Positions 17,720 through 26,810 are shown, counted from the stretch's first letter. The stretch: DNA of 64,000 nucleotides from Mucilaginibacter polytrichastri (GCF_001911425.1 NZ_MPPL01000001.1:5146912-5210911); one strand, 5' to 3'. The notes: generated by a model from the letters alone, not told the origin. Numbers and translations: made by a program.

Positions 17720-18784
17720 ATGGCACAGGAACAAGAAGTACAAGAAACAGGAAAAAAGAAACCGAATAAGGTAGTCCCTATCATATTAGGAGTTGTTTTA
17801 CTGGTCGGTATCATTTTCGGCGTAAAAGAATATATATACTTCAGCAAACACGTTGATACAGACGATGCACAGATCGACGGCGATATAAGCTCGGTTGTGG
17901 CACGTGTTGGCGGCTATGTTGATACAATAGGGTTTGAAGACAACCAGCATGTAACTAAAGGACAGTTATTGGTTAAAATAGACGCCCGCGATTACCAGGT
18001 AAAATTAGAGCAGGCATTAGCTGCAAAAAAAGGTGCAGGTGCAAACATTGGCGTTGGCCAGGCTCAGATTTTTCAAAGCACAGCAAACTCTGCAAGCTAT
18101 AAAGCACAGGTTGCAGCTACTGCAGCGCATTTAGATAAAGCGCAGAAAGATTATGCACGTTATGCAAACCTGGTAAAAGATGGTTCTGTAACCCAACAAC
18201 AATACGACCAGGCAAAAGCAGATCTGGATGTTGCTAAAGCAAACTACCAGGCAGCTAAAGATCAATACAATGCCGCACTGGTACAAATAGGTACAACCCG
18301 CGATCAGTTAAAGGTTACCAATACAGGTGCAGACCAGCGCCAGGCTGATGTTGATTTTGCTAAACTGCAATTATCATATACTACCATTACTGCTCCGGCT
18401 ACTGGTGTTACCTCTAAAAAGAGCATTCAATTAGGTCAGTTAGTACAAGCTGGTCAAACACTTTTCTCTATCGTGAATGACAACAGCCTTTACATTACTG
18501 CAAACTTTAAAGAAACTCAGCTTACTGATATTAAAAACGGACTAAAAGTTGATGTAGAAGTTGATGCTTTCCCTGATATGAAAATTGAAGGTGTAGTTTA
18601 CAATTTTTCACCAGCTACAGGCGCTAAATTCTCATTATTACCTCCGGATAACGCGACAGGTAACTTTGTGAAGGTCGTACAACGCATCCCGGTTAAAATC
18701 AAAATAAAGACAGAAGATAAAGCTATTTTAGATAAACTGCGCCCGGGTATGAGTGTAAACGTTTCTGTTATTACCAAAGACTAA
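17720..18784 (+). CDS. HlyD/EmrA family membrane-fusion (adaptor) protein
   Basis: 354 residues. A basic cytoplasmic tail and one transmembrane helix (VVPIILGVVLLVGIIFGV) anchor it in the inner membrane. A biotinyl-lipoyl-like half-motif (ISSVVARVGGYVDTIGFEDNQ), an alpha-helical hairpin (about 85-210, Ala/Gln/Lys-rich) and the second lipoyl half plus beta barrel (TTITAPATGVTSKKSIQLGQ) give the EmrA order. It starts 19 nt after tolC and ends 13 nt before the pump gene. It bridges the MFS pump to the TolC channel. Confidence 0.93.
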   Translation: MAQEQEVQETGKKKPNKVVPIILGVVLLVGIIFGVKEYIYFSKHVDTDDAQIDGDISSVVARVGGYVDTIGFEDNQHVTKGQLLVKIDARDYQVKLEQALAAKKGAGANIGVGQAQIFQSTANSASYKAQVAATAAHLDKAQKDYARYANLVKDGSVTQQQYDQAKADLDVAKANYQAAKDQYNAALVQIGTTRDQLKVTNTGADQRQADVDFAKLQLSYTTITAPATGVTSKKSIQLGQLVQAGQTLFSIVNDNSLYITANFKETQLTDIKNGLKVDVEVDAFPDMKIEGVVYNFSPATGAKFSLLPPDNATGNFVKVVQRIPVKIKIKTEDKAILDKLRPGMSVNVSVITKD

Positions 18785-18797
18785 ATTATAATTAATT

Positions 18798-20339
18798 ATG
18801 GCTGAAACCGGCTTTAAAAAATGGATCATTACGATCACCGTAATCACGGCTTCACTTTTAGAGCTGATTGATACAACGATTGTAAACGTAGCGCTGCCCC
18901 ACATACAGGGTAACCTGGGTGCCACCCTTACGGATGTGGCCTGGGTGGTTACCGGTTATGCAGTGGCCAACGTTATTATATTACCCATGTCTGGGTGGCT
19001 GGGAAGCCGCTTCGGGCGTAAACAGTATTTTCTCGCGTCAATTATTGTATTCACTATCGTGTCTTTCCTGTGCGGTAATGCGCATACCATGAATGAACTG
19101 ATACTTTTCAGGATAATACAAGGCTTTGCGGGTGGTGGTTTGATCTCGACGGCGCAAGCCATCCTGATAGAAACATGGCCGCGCGAAGAGATAGGCACGG
19201 CTACTGCGCTATTTGGTTTGGGTGCGGTAGTAGGGCCTACCGTGGGGCCTACCATTGGTGGCTGGATTGTAGAGAATTACTCATGGCCATGGATCTTTTA
19301 TGTAAACATACCTGTAGGCGCACTGGCAGCCTTCTGTACCATAACGTTTATACGAGAGACGCCCAAGGATTCGAGTAAACCCGTAGACTGGTGGGGTATT
19401 ATATTATTGGCCATTACTGTAGGCAGTTTGCAAACCATACTAGAAAAAGGCGAAGACGAAGATTGGTTTGCTAAAACCTACATTTTAGTACTCAGCATTG
19501 CAGCAGGATTAGGATTTTTATTGTTCCTATGGCGCGAAATGAGTACAGACCACCCGGTAGTAAACTTTAGCATTATGCGCCACAGGAGTTTCTCTGTGGG
19601 TATGGTTACATCTTTCATACTGGGCTTTGGCCTATACGGATCTGTGTTTGTTTTCCCGGTGTTTTGCCAGAATCTGTTGGGCTTTAACGCGCAACAAACA
19701 GGCGAGCTGCTATTTCCGGGGGGCTTGTGTACCATTGTAATGATGCCTTTTATCGGCAAGATGTTAAATAAAGGTATACCGGCTCAGTTTATGGCTACAG
19801 TTGGCATGTTTCTGTTCTTCGTATTTACCAATATGCTCAGTCACTCTACCCTGGCAACAGGCCAGGGCGATGTATTGATTCCATTGCTTATACGTGGGGT
19901 TGGTATGGCTTTATTATTTGTACCATTAACCACACTGGCCATGGCCGACCTGAAAGGTGCGGAAGTTGGTCAGGGTTCAGGTTTAAACAACATGATGCGC
20001 CAATTAGGAGGCTCGTTTGGTATTGCGGTATTAACTACTATAATCCACACCCGCCAGGGCTTACACCGTAATAATTTGCTGGTGAACATTAGCCCGAATA
20101 ATCCAATTTTTACAGATCGTTTAAATGGTTACGTACATGCTTTTATGGCCAGGGGGAGTTCAATGTCAGATGCCACAAAGATGGCTTACCAGGCAATTGA
20201 AGGTGTAGTTACCCGGCAGTCGCTTCTGCTCACTTATGATGATGCCTATTGGTTATCAGGATTGGTGATGTTGTTTTCGATACCGCTGCTTTATCTGCAG
20301 CCATTTAAGAAATTGAAGGCTGTAACAGACGCGCACTAA
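18798..20339 (+). CDS. DHA2 family MFS drug transporter (EmrB/QacA type)
   Basis: 513 residues with about 14 hydrophobic segments. Seen: LLELIDTTIVNVALPHIQGN in TM1 (the EmrB/QacA opening), SGWLGSRFGRKQ (motif A) and LGAVVGPTVGPTIGG (motif C of drug/H+ antiporters). This is a proton-driven exporter working with the HlyD adaptor and TolC channel coded just upstream. It is the last gene of the operon, followed by a terminator. Substrates are not predictable, though the family exports hydrophobic drugs and uncouplers. Confidence 0.94.
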   Translation: MAETGFKKWIITITVITASLLELIDTTIVNVALPHIQGNLGATLTDVAWVVTGYAVANVIILPMSGWLGSRFGRKQYFLASIIVFTIVSFLCGNAHTMNELILFRIIQGFAGGGLISTAQAILIETWPREEIGTATALFGLGAVVGPTVGPTIGGWIVENYSWPWIFYVNIPVGALAAFCTITFIRETPKDSSKPVDWWGIILLAITVGSLQTILEKGEDEDWFAKTYILVLSIAAGLGFLLFLWREMSTDHPVVNFSIMRHRSFSVGMVTSFILGFGLYGSVFVFPVFCQNLLGFNAQQTGELLFPGGLCTIVMMPFIGKMLNKGIPAQFMATVGMFLFFVFTNMLSHSTLATGQGDVLIPLLIRGVGMALLFVPLTTLAMADLKGAEVGQGSGLNNMMRQLGGSFGIAVLTTIIHTRQGLHRNNLLVNISPNNPIFTDRLNGYVHAFMARGSSMSDATKMAYQAIEGVVTRQSLLLTYDDAYWLSGLVMLFSIPLLYLQPFKKLKAVTDAH

Positions 20340-20389
20340 CAATTAACTCGACATACAATATTACTTAAATAAGTAAGAGTATTTACGAT

Positions 20390-20420
20390 AATCCCGGATG
20401 CGAAAGTAGCCGGGATTTTT
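20390..20420 (+). terminator. terminator of the efflux operon
   Basis: AATCCCGG / CCGGGATT stem with 12-nt loop followed by TTT, about 50 nt after the pump stop codon. Confidence 0.78.
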
Positions 20421-20445
20421 GCTTTAAGCTATTCCATAAAAGGAA

Positions 20446-20476
20446 AAAGCCGTTCAGTTGACCTCTGAACGGCTTA
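20446..20476 (-). terminator. second hairpin in the efflux/ahpD gap
   Basis: AAGCCGTTCAG / CTGAACGGCTT stem with a 5-7-nt loop; the T-rich side is on the minus strand, so it may back up the ahpD terminator. The rest of the gap (to 20620) is A+T-rich with no gene seen. Confidence 0.5.
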
Positions 20477-20620
20477 TCCAAAAAAAATACAATTAAAAAG
20501 TAGTCTTTTCCCCGAGCGCACGACTATTGGTATTATGAAAACGAGGTTGCTTAATCTTCTATAAAATTAAAAAATTAATTTTGGTAAACGCAAAATGTTA
20601 TTAACATATAGTTAAAACAT

Positions 20621-20652
20621 AAAAGCCTCTGTATGAGCATACAGAGGCTTTT
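20621..20652 (-). terminator. terminator of ahpD
   Basis: 15-bp arms (AAAAGCCTCTGTATG and complement) around a 2-nt gap, 24 nt past the ahpD stop on the minus strand. Confidence 0.88.
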
Positions 20653-20675
20653 GAATAGGAGGTCATTAACAATTG

Positions 20676-21260
20676 TTAATAAACCACCTTTCCTGTTGCG
20701 GTTACTAAAGAAGCGATTCTGACAGCGTCAAAAATACGCTCTTCTGTGGTACCTAGTTTAATTAATGAGTCCTCATGTGCATTAACACACATTTCACAAC
20801 CATTAACGGCTGATATAGCCAGGCTCATCAGTTCAAAAAACTCTTTGCCGGTTACGGGTTTCATCATTAACTGCATGCGGATGCGTGCAGGGATCTGCGT
20901 GTACTTTTCCTTTTGGGTAAAGTGCCTGAAACGATAAAATATATTGTTAGATGCCAGTAACGAAGCACAGCCAACGGCCTCTGCAACATCTGCTGCTGTA
21001 GCACCCTGTGCTTCGGCATATTTGGTATAATAATCTGCCAGTGGTTTATTGGTGTTATTGATAGCAGTACTAAGGCCCAGCAGCGCACACTCTTTGGTGC
21101 TTAAGTGCTCTGAAGTAAGCGTACTGGTAAAATTCAACTTAAGATCGCGTACATAGCGCGATTCGCCTTTTTCTAAAAGGTCAAGTGCTGTAGTGCGGTA
21201 GTTTTTATCTAATGCTACGCCTTCAAGCAGCTCTTGTATTACATCTGTAGTTTCGCTCAT
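20676..21260 (-). CDS. ahpD: alkyl hydroperoxide reductase AhpD-like (carboxymuconolactone decarboxylase family)
   Basis: 194 residues, all helical. The catalytic CxxCxxxH motif is present as CEMCVNAH (Cys155, Cys158, His162), preceded by an ISAVNG segment, as in mycobacterial AhpD, where it reduces AhpC through a thiol relay. It lies directly downstream of a peroxiredoxin whose C-terminal Cys pair resembles the mycobacterial AhpC type, with a terminator hairpin between them, so ahpD may be expressed partly by read-through. Function in peroxide detoxification is well supported by family and neighbour; the electron donor is unknown. Confidence 0.88.
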   Translation of the reverse strand: MSETTDVIQELLEGVALDKNYRTTALDLLEKGESRYVRDLKLNFTSTLTSEHLSTKECALLGLSTAINNTNKPLADYYTKYAEAQGATAADVAEAVGCASLLASNNIFYRFRHFTQKEKYTQIPARIRMQLMMKPVTGKEFFELMSLAISAVNGCEMCVNAHEDSLIKLGTTEERIFDAVRIASLVTATGKVVY

Positions 21261-21287
21261 TTTAATATTTGGTGTGTGTATAAAATA

Positions 21288-21318
21288 AAAATCCCCGTTA
21301 GTTACCTACGGGGATTAA
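21288..21318 (-). terminator. terminator between ahpC and ahpD
   Basis: AATCCCCGT / ACGGGGATT stem; on the minus strand it is followed by TTTATTTT. It would reduce ahpD transcription relative to ahpC. Confidence 0.8.
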
Positions 21319-21332
21319 TTTATAAGGTAAAA

Positions 21333-21878
21333 TTATACCGTAATGGTTTCCTCGCCTTTTTCCCAGTTACATGGGCAAAGTTCGTCGGTTTGTAAACCAT
21401 CAAGTACACGTAATACTTCTTTAACGTTACGGCCAACGTTTAAATCGTTAACACATACCCAGCGTACAACACCAGTTGGGTCAATAATGAAAGTAGCACG
21501 GTAAGCAATTTTTTCAGTCGGTTCTAATATACCCAGGTCTTCAGCTAGTGATTTTGAAGTATCAGCTAACATAGGGAACTTCAGATCGCGCAAGTCATCG
21601 TGGTTTTTTCTCCAGGCAGCGTGAACAAATTCAGAATCTGTAGAAGCACCAATTAAACGGGTATCGCGGTCACGGAATTCACCGTAGTTTTTGTTGAATT
21701 CGGCAATTTCTGTAGGGCATACAAAAGTGAAATCTTTTGGCCACCAGAACATTACAGTCCAAACATTTTCGTCGTTAACTAAAAAATCAGAAGTTATGTC
21801 TTCAAACTCTTTACCTTTTTCTATACTAACTGCAGCTTTTTTATTAAATGCTGGAAATTTTTGACCGATTGTTATCAT
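21333..21878 (-). CDS. ahpC: peroxiredoxin (AhpC/TSA family)
   Basis: 181 residues, cytoplasmic thiol peroxidase. The peroxidatic cysteine is Cys54 in DFTFVCPTEIAEF, and the C-terminal resolving region is DELCPCNWEKGEE with Cys168 and Cys170. The CPC pair resembles the AhpC subgroup that is recharged by AhpD rather than AhpF, which agrees with the ahpD gene next door. On the minus strand a TATATTTG box (21904-21911) lies 26 nt before the start, and an inverted repeat further upstream (21963-21992) may be a regulator site. The 5' neighbour is a decayed methyltransferase gene on the other strand. Confidence 0.94.
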   Translation of the reverse strand: MITIGQKFPAFNKKAAVSIEKGKEFEDITSDFLVNDENVWTVMFWWPKDFTFVCPTEIAEFNKNYGEFRDRDTRLIGASTDSEFVHAAWRKNHDDLRDLKFPMLADTSKSLAEDLGILEPTEKIAYRATFIIDPTGVVRWVCVNDLNVGRNVKEVLRVLDGLQTDELCPCNWEKGEETITV

Positions 21879-21903
21879 AATGGTTTCTCTGTTAATTATA
21901 TCG

Positions 21904-21911
21904 CAAATATA
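21904..21911 (-). promoter_or_regulatory. -7 box of ahpC
   Basis: TATATTTG on the minus strand fits TAnnTTTG at a normal distance from the ahpC ATG. No clear TTG at -33, which suggests an activator may be needed. Confidence 0.5.
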
Positions 21912-21962
21912 CGGCTAAATGAGTATGCTTCCTGATTGATTATTTTGATGGGGTATAGTATT

Positions 21963-21992
21963 TGTCTATACATATATTATAAAATATAGACA
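21963..21992. promoter_or_regulatory. inverted repeat upstream of ahpC
   Basis: Perfect 8-bp arms TGTCTATA / TATAGACA separated by 14 nt, about 50-80 nt upstream of the ahpC -7 box. Position suits a peroxide-responsive activator such as OxyR, but the spacing is not a textbook OxyR site. Confidence 0.4.
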
Positions 21993-22136
21993 GTTGATTT
22001 TTGTTGATAATGAGCGGATTATGTATGCGGTTTTTGCGAGGCATCCAAACCATTGTAGATTACACGGAGCGATAAAAGAAATTAATTGTAGTTTGCAGTC
22101 GAAAGATTAATCTTTTAAAACGAACCGCCAGACAAA

Positions 22137-22753
22137 GTTTAAACGCGATACAAAAAGCCCTTGCCAAAAAAATTGATCATCTGTACGCAGAATCGCCCTA
22201 TAACAAGTTGCTAGCAGAATAAAGAAGTATTTTTCGAAAGCAAAGAAGGTGTATCTTTCAAAGCATGATACTTTGTTTCATAGACGGTTATTGGAGCAGA
22301 ACCAGGTTGATTTAACCACCACTTATTATAAACCGGGTGCTGCCCTGCACCAGGACCTTACCGGGCTTACTTATCCGGATAATTCTTTTTGATCTTTGCC
22401 TGTCGTTTGAAGATCTGGAACATATCCCCGATTACAAGCAGGCAGTTAGCGAACTATACCGGGTTACAAAAACGGGTGGCCATGTCTTTTTTGAGTACCC
22501 CATTTATTATTGAAAATGATAAAACGCTGGTAAGGACAACTATAACAAAGCCGGAGAGATTACATACCTGCTGGAGCCCGAATACCATGGCGATCCCGTG
22601 ATTCCGCAAGGTATCCTCTGCTTTTACCATTTCGGATGGGACGTGCTGAATGATTTCCGTGCGGCAGGTTTTTCTAAAGTTAAAATAATAATAGGTTACG
22701 ATATAGGCAAAATGATATTGGGCCTACAGCTTTTCATTATGGCCCAGAAATAG
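22137..22753 (+). pseudogene. decayed SAM-dependent methyltransferase gene
   Basis: Remains of a class I methyltransferase are spread over all three plus frames. Frame from 22264 reads HDTLFHRRLLEQNQVDLTT and continues to TGLTYPDNSF; an extra T in the run 22386-22390 shifts it to DLCLSFEDLEHIPDYKQAV and ELYRVTKTGGHVFFEYPIYY. It then meets stops near 22511-22522, where the neighbouring frame gives ENDKTLVR, and returns at 22544 to KAGEITYLLEPEYHGDPV, FYHFGWDVLNDFRAAGFSK and a stop at 22751-22753. The PDNSFD...LEHIPD...RVTKTGG chain is the post-motif of Methyltransf_11 proteins. At least three frameshifts plus stops make it non-functional. The N-terminal part (22137-22260) is too degraded to place. 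Confidence 0.8.
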
Positions 22754-22781
22754 GGTTGAGCTCGATTCCTGATTCCCTTTC

Positions 22782-23507
22782 TCAATTCCTTCTGTTTAAA
22801 AAGGAAATATAATAAAGCAGGGTTGCCAGTGAACCTAAGGCGGCAACAACATAAGTCATGGCAGCCCACCACAGGGCATCTTTAGCTTGCTCGTGTTCCT
22901 CGCTGCTTTGCATTACGCTGTAATTGTTATTTAACCAGGCCAAGGCACGTTGGCTAGCATCAAACTCAACGGGTAGCGTTATAAAGCTAAACAGGGTAAC
23001 CAAGGCTAATGCAGCAATGCCTATGATTAAAATATAAGGGTTAATTGCAAAGATCATCAGCATTACGCCAATCATCAAAGTCCATTGCACCAATCTTGAT
23101 GCAACGCTAATTACCGGCACTATAGCAGTGCGCAAACTTAACCAACTATAAGCTTTGGCATGTTGCACCGCATGCCCGCATTCGTGTGCCGCTACTGCAG
23201 CTGCCGCTACGCTTCTGCTATAATAAACATCGGGGCTTAAATTCACCGTTTTATTTTCTGGGTTGTAGTGGTCGGTTAACTGGCCTTCAACAGAAATTAC
23301 CTGTACATCCAGTATGCCGTTATCGCGCAGCATTTTTTGAGCTACTTCGGCACCGGTTAAACCGGATGATAATGGAATTTCGGCATATTTTTGGAACTTG
23401 CTTTTAAACCGTGATTGAACAATAAAGCTCACTAACGCCACGCCGATCATCAAGACCCAGGCAGAAGAGAAGCCTATGTATGCAGTTATAAATGAGAAAT
23501 GTACCAT
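22782..23507 (-). CDS. YugP-type zinc metallopeptidase (membrane)
   Basis: 241 residues. An N-terminal transmembrane helix is followed by a soluble zinc-protease domain with the HExxH motif HECGH (108-112), preceded by the SGLTGAEVAQKML and NLSPDVYYSRSVAAAAVAAHE blocks that mark the neutral zinc metallopeptidase (Zn_peptidase_2/YugP) family. Hydrophobic segments follow at about 125-175 and at the C-terminus (YVVAALGSLATLLYYISF). It is probably an inner-membrane protease; substrates are unknown. It converges on the methyltransferase remnant and diverges from the FAD oxidoreductase gene 48 nt away. Confidence 0.9.
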   Translation of the reverse strand: MVHFSFITAYIGFSSAWVLMIGVALVSFIVQSRFKSKFQKYAEIPLSSGLTGAEVAQKMLRDNGILDVQVISVEGQLTDHYNPENKTVNLSPDVYYSRSVAAAAVAAHECGHAVQHAKAYSWLSLRTAIVPVISVASRLVQWTLMIGVMLMIFAINPYILIIGIAALALVTLFSFITLPVEFDASQRALAWLNNNYSVMQSSEEHEQAKDALWWAAMTYVVAALGSLATLLYYISFLNRRN

Positions 23508-23555
23508 CTTTATATTTTTATTAACTGTTTCAAAAAGTATTCCGCATTTTAAAAC

Positions 23556-24704
23556 ATGACAGCCACAGAACCTGCATTTTCATACTGGGAACGCACCGCA
23601 TTTATTGACAATGCCGATGTGATTATCATTGGCAGCGGTTTGGTTGGGCTAAGTGCAGCGCTGCATTTAAAACTTAAGGAGCCTGCACTAAGAGTAACCG
23701 TATTAGACCTGGGATTTTTGCCTAGCGGCGCCAGTACAAAAAATGTAGGTTTTGCCTGTTTCGGCACCGTTTCTGAGCAATTAGCCTATATTAATCGCTC
23801 ATCCGAAGTAGAAATGCTGCGCATGGTTAATTACAGATACCGAGGTTTACAACGCTTAAGAGCTAACCTTGGCGACCAAAATATCCGCTATCAGCAGCAT
23901 GGCGGATATGAGCTTTTTACTACAGCAGAAAAGGAAGAAGCACAAGCAGCCATAACAGCTATCCCTTACCTCAATAAACTTTTAAGTGCTGTAATTGGTG
24001 ATACTGACATTTATGCAGTTGCGGATGCTAAAATTGCAGGCTTTGGTTTTCAGGGAGTTAGTAAGATGATTGTTAATAAATACGAAGGCCAAATTGATAC
24101 CGGGTATATGATGCGCACTTTACTTTATAAAGCATATGAGGCCGGCGTGCTGGTATTGAATAACTGCGTGGTTAACGGTGTTGAAACAGATGGCAATCAT
24201 TTATTGGTACATACTTCGCAAGGAAACTTCCGCTCCGATAAAGTTATTGTAGCTAACAATGCCTTTGCCCGTCAGCTCTATCCTGACTTAGATGTAGTGC
24301 CCGGCCGGGGCCAAGTATTGGTAACCAAGCCTATCCCCAATTTAAAAATCAAAGGCACTTATCATTTTAACGAGGGCTATTATTACTTCCGCAATATTGA
24401 TGATCGTATACTTTTTGGTGGCGGCCGCAACCTTAATTTTAAGGCAGAGGAAACCGCAAACTTTGGTAATACAGAACAGGTAAAAGCACAGCTAACCACT
24501 TATTTGCATGAAATTATTTTACCCAACCAGCCGGTAGAGATTGATTGCTGGTGGAGTGGTATTATGGGCTTTGGTGATGAACTAAGCCCCATCATAAAAG
24601 AGCTTCAGCCTAATGTATTTTGCGCTGTTCGCTGCAATGGTATGGGTATAGCCATGGGGAGTTTGGTTGGCGAAGAGGTTGCGGAGTTGATGTTGAATGT
24701 ATAA
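23556..24704 (+). CDS. FAD-dependent oxidoreductase (DAO family)
   Basis: 382 residues. The N-terminal Rossmann motif is DVIIIGSGLVGLSAALHLK, followed by the second FAD contact VTVLDLGFLPSGASTKNVGF, an internal VPGRGQVLVTKP segment typical of glycine/D-amino-acid oxidase-like enzymes, and a C-terminal GCW-like end (RCNGMGIAMGSLVGEEVAELM). It likely oxidises an amine or amino acid in the cytoplasm. The gene stands alone between a divergent protease gene and a repeat. Substrate unknown. Confidence 0.88.
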   Translation: MTATEPAFSYWERTAFIDNADVIIIGSGLVGLSAALHLKLKEPALRVTVLDLGFLPSGASTKNVGFACFGTVSEQLAYINRSSEVEMLRMVNYRYRGLQRLRANLGDQNIRYQQHGGYELFTTAEKEEAQAAITAIPYLNKLLSAVIGDTDIYAVADAKIAGFGFQGVSKMIVNKYEGQIDTGYMMRTLLYKAYEAGVLVLNNCVVNGVETDGNHLLVHTSQGNFRSDKVIVANNAFARQLYPDLDVVPGRGQVLVTKPIPNLKIKGTYHFNEGYYYFRNIDDRILFGGGRNLNFKAEETANFGNTEQVKAQLTTYLHEIILPNQPVEIDCWWSGIMGFGDELSPIIKELQPNVFCAVRCNGMGIAMGSLVGEEVAELMLNV

Positions 24705-24717
24705 CCGCTTCTTAACC

Positions 24718-24815
24718 TGTCATGCCGAACTTGTTCGGCACCCCACAGGACAGGTCGGAAACTTTGATTACTTTACACTTAGCAAGTGGGGTGCCGAAAC
24801 AAGTTCCGCATGACA
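24718..24815. repeat. REP-like long inverted repeat
   Basis: Two arms of about 30 nt (24718-24747 and 24786-24815), opening TGTCATGCCGAAC and closing in the complement, with few mismatches and a 38-nt middle. It lies between convergent genes (FAD oxidoreductase and murF), where it could act as a transcription stop. The TGTCATGC...GAAC wording resembles palindromic intergenic elements common in Bacteroidota genomes. Confidence 0.75.
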
Positions 24816-24821
24816 GAAAAG

Positions 24822-26126
24822 TTAAAACAACTCAACCAACCGCTCCAAAGCCATTCCTCTTGAGCCTTTAAGCAATACCGTTGAATGCTTAACCGGTTTT
24901 TCTTTCAGGGCCTTAATTGCATCGTCGGTAGTCTCAAAAAAATCAGCACTGAAACCCGGTTTAAGATCGAAGAATGCTTTGCCGATAAAAATTCGCTGGT
25001 TAACGGGCGCCGCAATAGCTTTTTGGATAATAGCCTCATGCTCTGCTGCAGATTCATCACCCAGTTCGAACATATCGCCCAGTACCAATACTTTGTCTTT
25101 AGCATCCATGGTGCTAATGTTGTCTATAGCTACCGCCATGCTGCTGGGGTTGGCGTTATAATAGTCGCAAATGAGGGTGTTATGTGCCGTCTGCATAATT
25201 TGCGAGCGATTATTGGTTGGCTGATAGCTGCTAAGGCCGGCGTTAATTTCGGCATCACTCATTTTAAAATAAGTACCTATGCAAATAGCTGCCAGCATAT
25301 TATCCAGGTTGTATGCGCCGGTTAAATGAGAGTCAACCTCGTGACTAACGTTATTTGACCCCGACCATTCCAGCGATACGTAAGGTGCATTTTTAGTCAC
25401 CTTACCGGTAATTAGATTACCGGGCTCCTTGGTTCCGTAGCCTATTGTGTTTTGCAGGTTGCGTGCTGCTTTCATTTCAGCCAATACGGGGCTATCGGTA
25501 TTGATGAAGATGGTTCCGTTAGTTGCCTGCAGATAATCATATAATTCGCCTTTGGCTATTTTTACGCCTTCTGTACCGCCAAAGCCTTCCAGGTGTGCTT
25601 TGCCAACATTGGTAATTAAGCCATGTGTGGGTTGCGAAATAGTGCACAACATCTCAATTTCTTTCTGGTGGTTGGCCCCCATTTCTATTACGGCCATGTC
25701 GTATTCATTAGTTATCGATAGCACGCTTAATGGTACACCAATATGGTTATTTAAATTACCCTGTGTGGCATAGGTTTTAAAATGCTGCGATAAAACGGCT
25801 TTAATAAGTTCCTTAGTGGTGGTTTTACCATTGGTACCAGTTAGGCCTATCACCGGTATCTGCAATTGCTTGCGGTGGTAGCGAGCCAGGTCTTGCAGCT
25901 TGGTAAGTACGTCGTCTACCAGTATGTATTGTTCGCTAATGCGATATTGGGCATTATCAATTACAGCATAAGCTGCGCCTGCTTCAATGGCTTGTTGGGC
26001 AAAGCTATTGGCATCAAACGTATCTCCCTTCAGGGCAAAAAATAAACTGCCTTGCGCAATTTTGCGGGTGTCTGTACTAATTACGGGGTGCTGTAAAAAC
26101 AGCTCATAAAGTTGTTCGGTAACCAT
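24822..26126 (-). CDS. murF: UDP-N-acetylmuramoyl-tripeptide--D-alanyl-D-alanine ligase
   Basis: Cytoplasmic peptidoglycan-precursor ligase, 434 residues, adding D-Ala-D-Ala to the UDP-MurNAc-tripeptide. The N-terminal substrate domain (STDTRKIAQGSLFFALKG) is followed by the ATP P-loop GTNGKTTT (97-104), the VIEMGANHQKEIEMLC segment, and the C-terminal domain with DYYNANPSSM and VLVLGDMFELG. Full length. It is monocistronic here and separate from any mur/fts cluster, as is often seen for murF in this phylum. Confidence 0.95.
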   Translation of the reverse strand: MVTEQLYELFLQHPVISTDTRKIAQGSLFFALKGDTFDANSFAQQAIEAGAAYAVIDNAQYRISEQYILVDDVLTKLQDLARYHRKQLQIPVIGLTGTNGKTTTKELIKAVLSQHFKTYATQGNLNNHIGVPLSVLSITNEYDMAVIEMGANHQKEIEMLCTISQPTHGLITNVGKAHLEGFGGTEGVKIAKGELYDYLQATNGTIFINTDSPVLAEMKAARNLQNTIGYGTKEPGNLITGKVTKNAPYVSLEWSGSNNVSHEVDSHLTGAYNLDNMLAAICIGTYFKMSDAEINAGLSSYQPTNNRSQIMQTAHNTLICDYYNANPSSMAVAIDNISTMDAKDKVLVLGDMFELGDESAAEHEAIIQKAIAAPVNQRIFIGKAFFDLKPGFSADFFETTDDAIKALKEKPVKHSTVLLKGSRGMALERLVELF

Positions 26127-26294
26127 GATGTAAATATACAGCGAAGCTTGTAAAATGTTATATTCCGATTAACCAGTTTTAGTTCACCGGAAATTTTCTG
26201 CCATCTACCGTTTTTATCATCTACCTAACCGTTGGCCTATTGCGTAGGGTGCCACCCTGCTATACATTTGTTTCAACAAACAAAGTTAGAGCAG

Positions 26295-26795
26295 ATGAAA
26301 ACGTATTATTTAGTGGCCTGGCTACTACCCTTCGCTATCATTGCGCACATTATAGAAGAGTTTGTTTTTCCGGGCGGGTTCATTAAATGGTACCGGGATT
26401 CGCGGCCGGATATTGCAGCGAGCATTACTAAAAGTAGGCACACAGTGATTAACATTGTTTATATCGTATTGTCATTTATTCCGCTTTTGCTTGGTCCGGC
26501 TATCCAGGGTATTTCATGGTTATTAGCGCTTACATCCATTGCTGCTGTAAATGCTTTGTTTCATATTTTGGGGAGTGCACGCACCAAAACCTATTCGCCG
26601 GGCGAGGTAACTGCCATGTTTATCTATCTGCCCCTGACCATTTACATTAACTGGGAGCTGCTGGCTACGCATGCCATTACGCTGGATTATGCCGGTAAAT
26701 GTTTTTTAGTAGGGATAGCCTACCATATATGGTCTGCCTATAGTCATCGCCAACGAGCCATTAAGTTTGAGCAATATCAAACGGCCAATAAATAA
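26295..26795 (+). CDS. HXXEE domain membrane protein
   Basis: 166 residues from ATG 26295 (a longer frame from 26232 encodes no credible N-terminus). The HXXEE signature is HIIEE (18-22) in the first hydrophobic segment, followed by FPGGFIKWYRD and four to five further hydrophobic stretches, including IYLPLTIYINWELL. The family is integral membrane and uncharacterised. Divergent from murF, and closed by a terminator shared with fabV. Confidence 0.8.
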   Translation: MKTYYLVAWLLPFAIIAHIIEEFVFPGGFIKWYRDSRPDIAASITKSRHTVINIVYIVLSFIPLLLGPAIQGISWLLALTSIAAVNALFHILGSARTKTYSPGEVTAMFIYLPLTIYINWELLATHAITLDYAGKCFLVGIAYHIWSAYSHRQRAIKFEQYQTANK

Positions 26796-26810
26796 ATATA
26801 TCGTTTAAAG

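Noticed and set aside
22389..22601. 70-codon plus-strand frame
   Set aside because: Out of frame with the methyltransferase similarity; part of the pseudogene.
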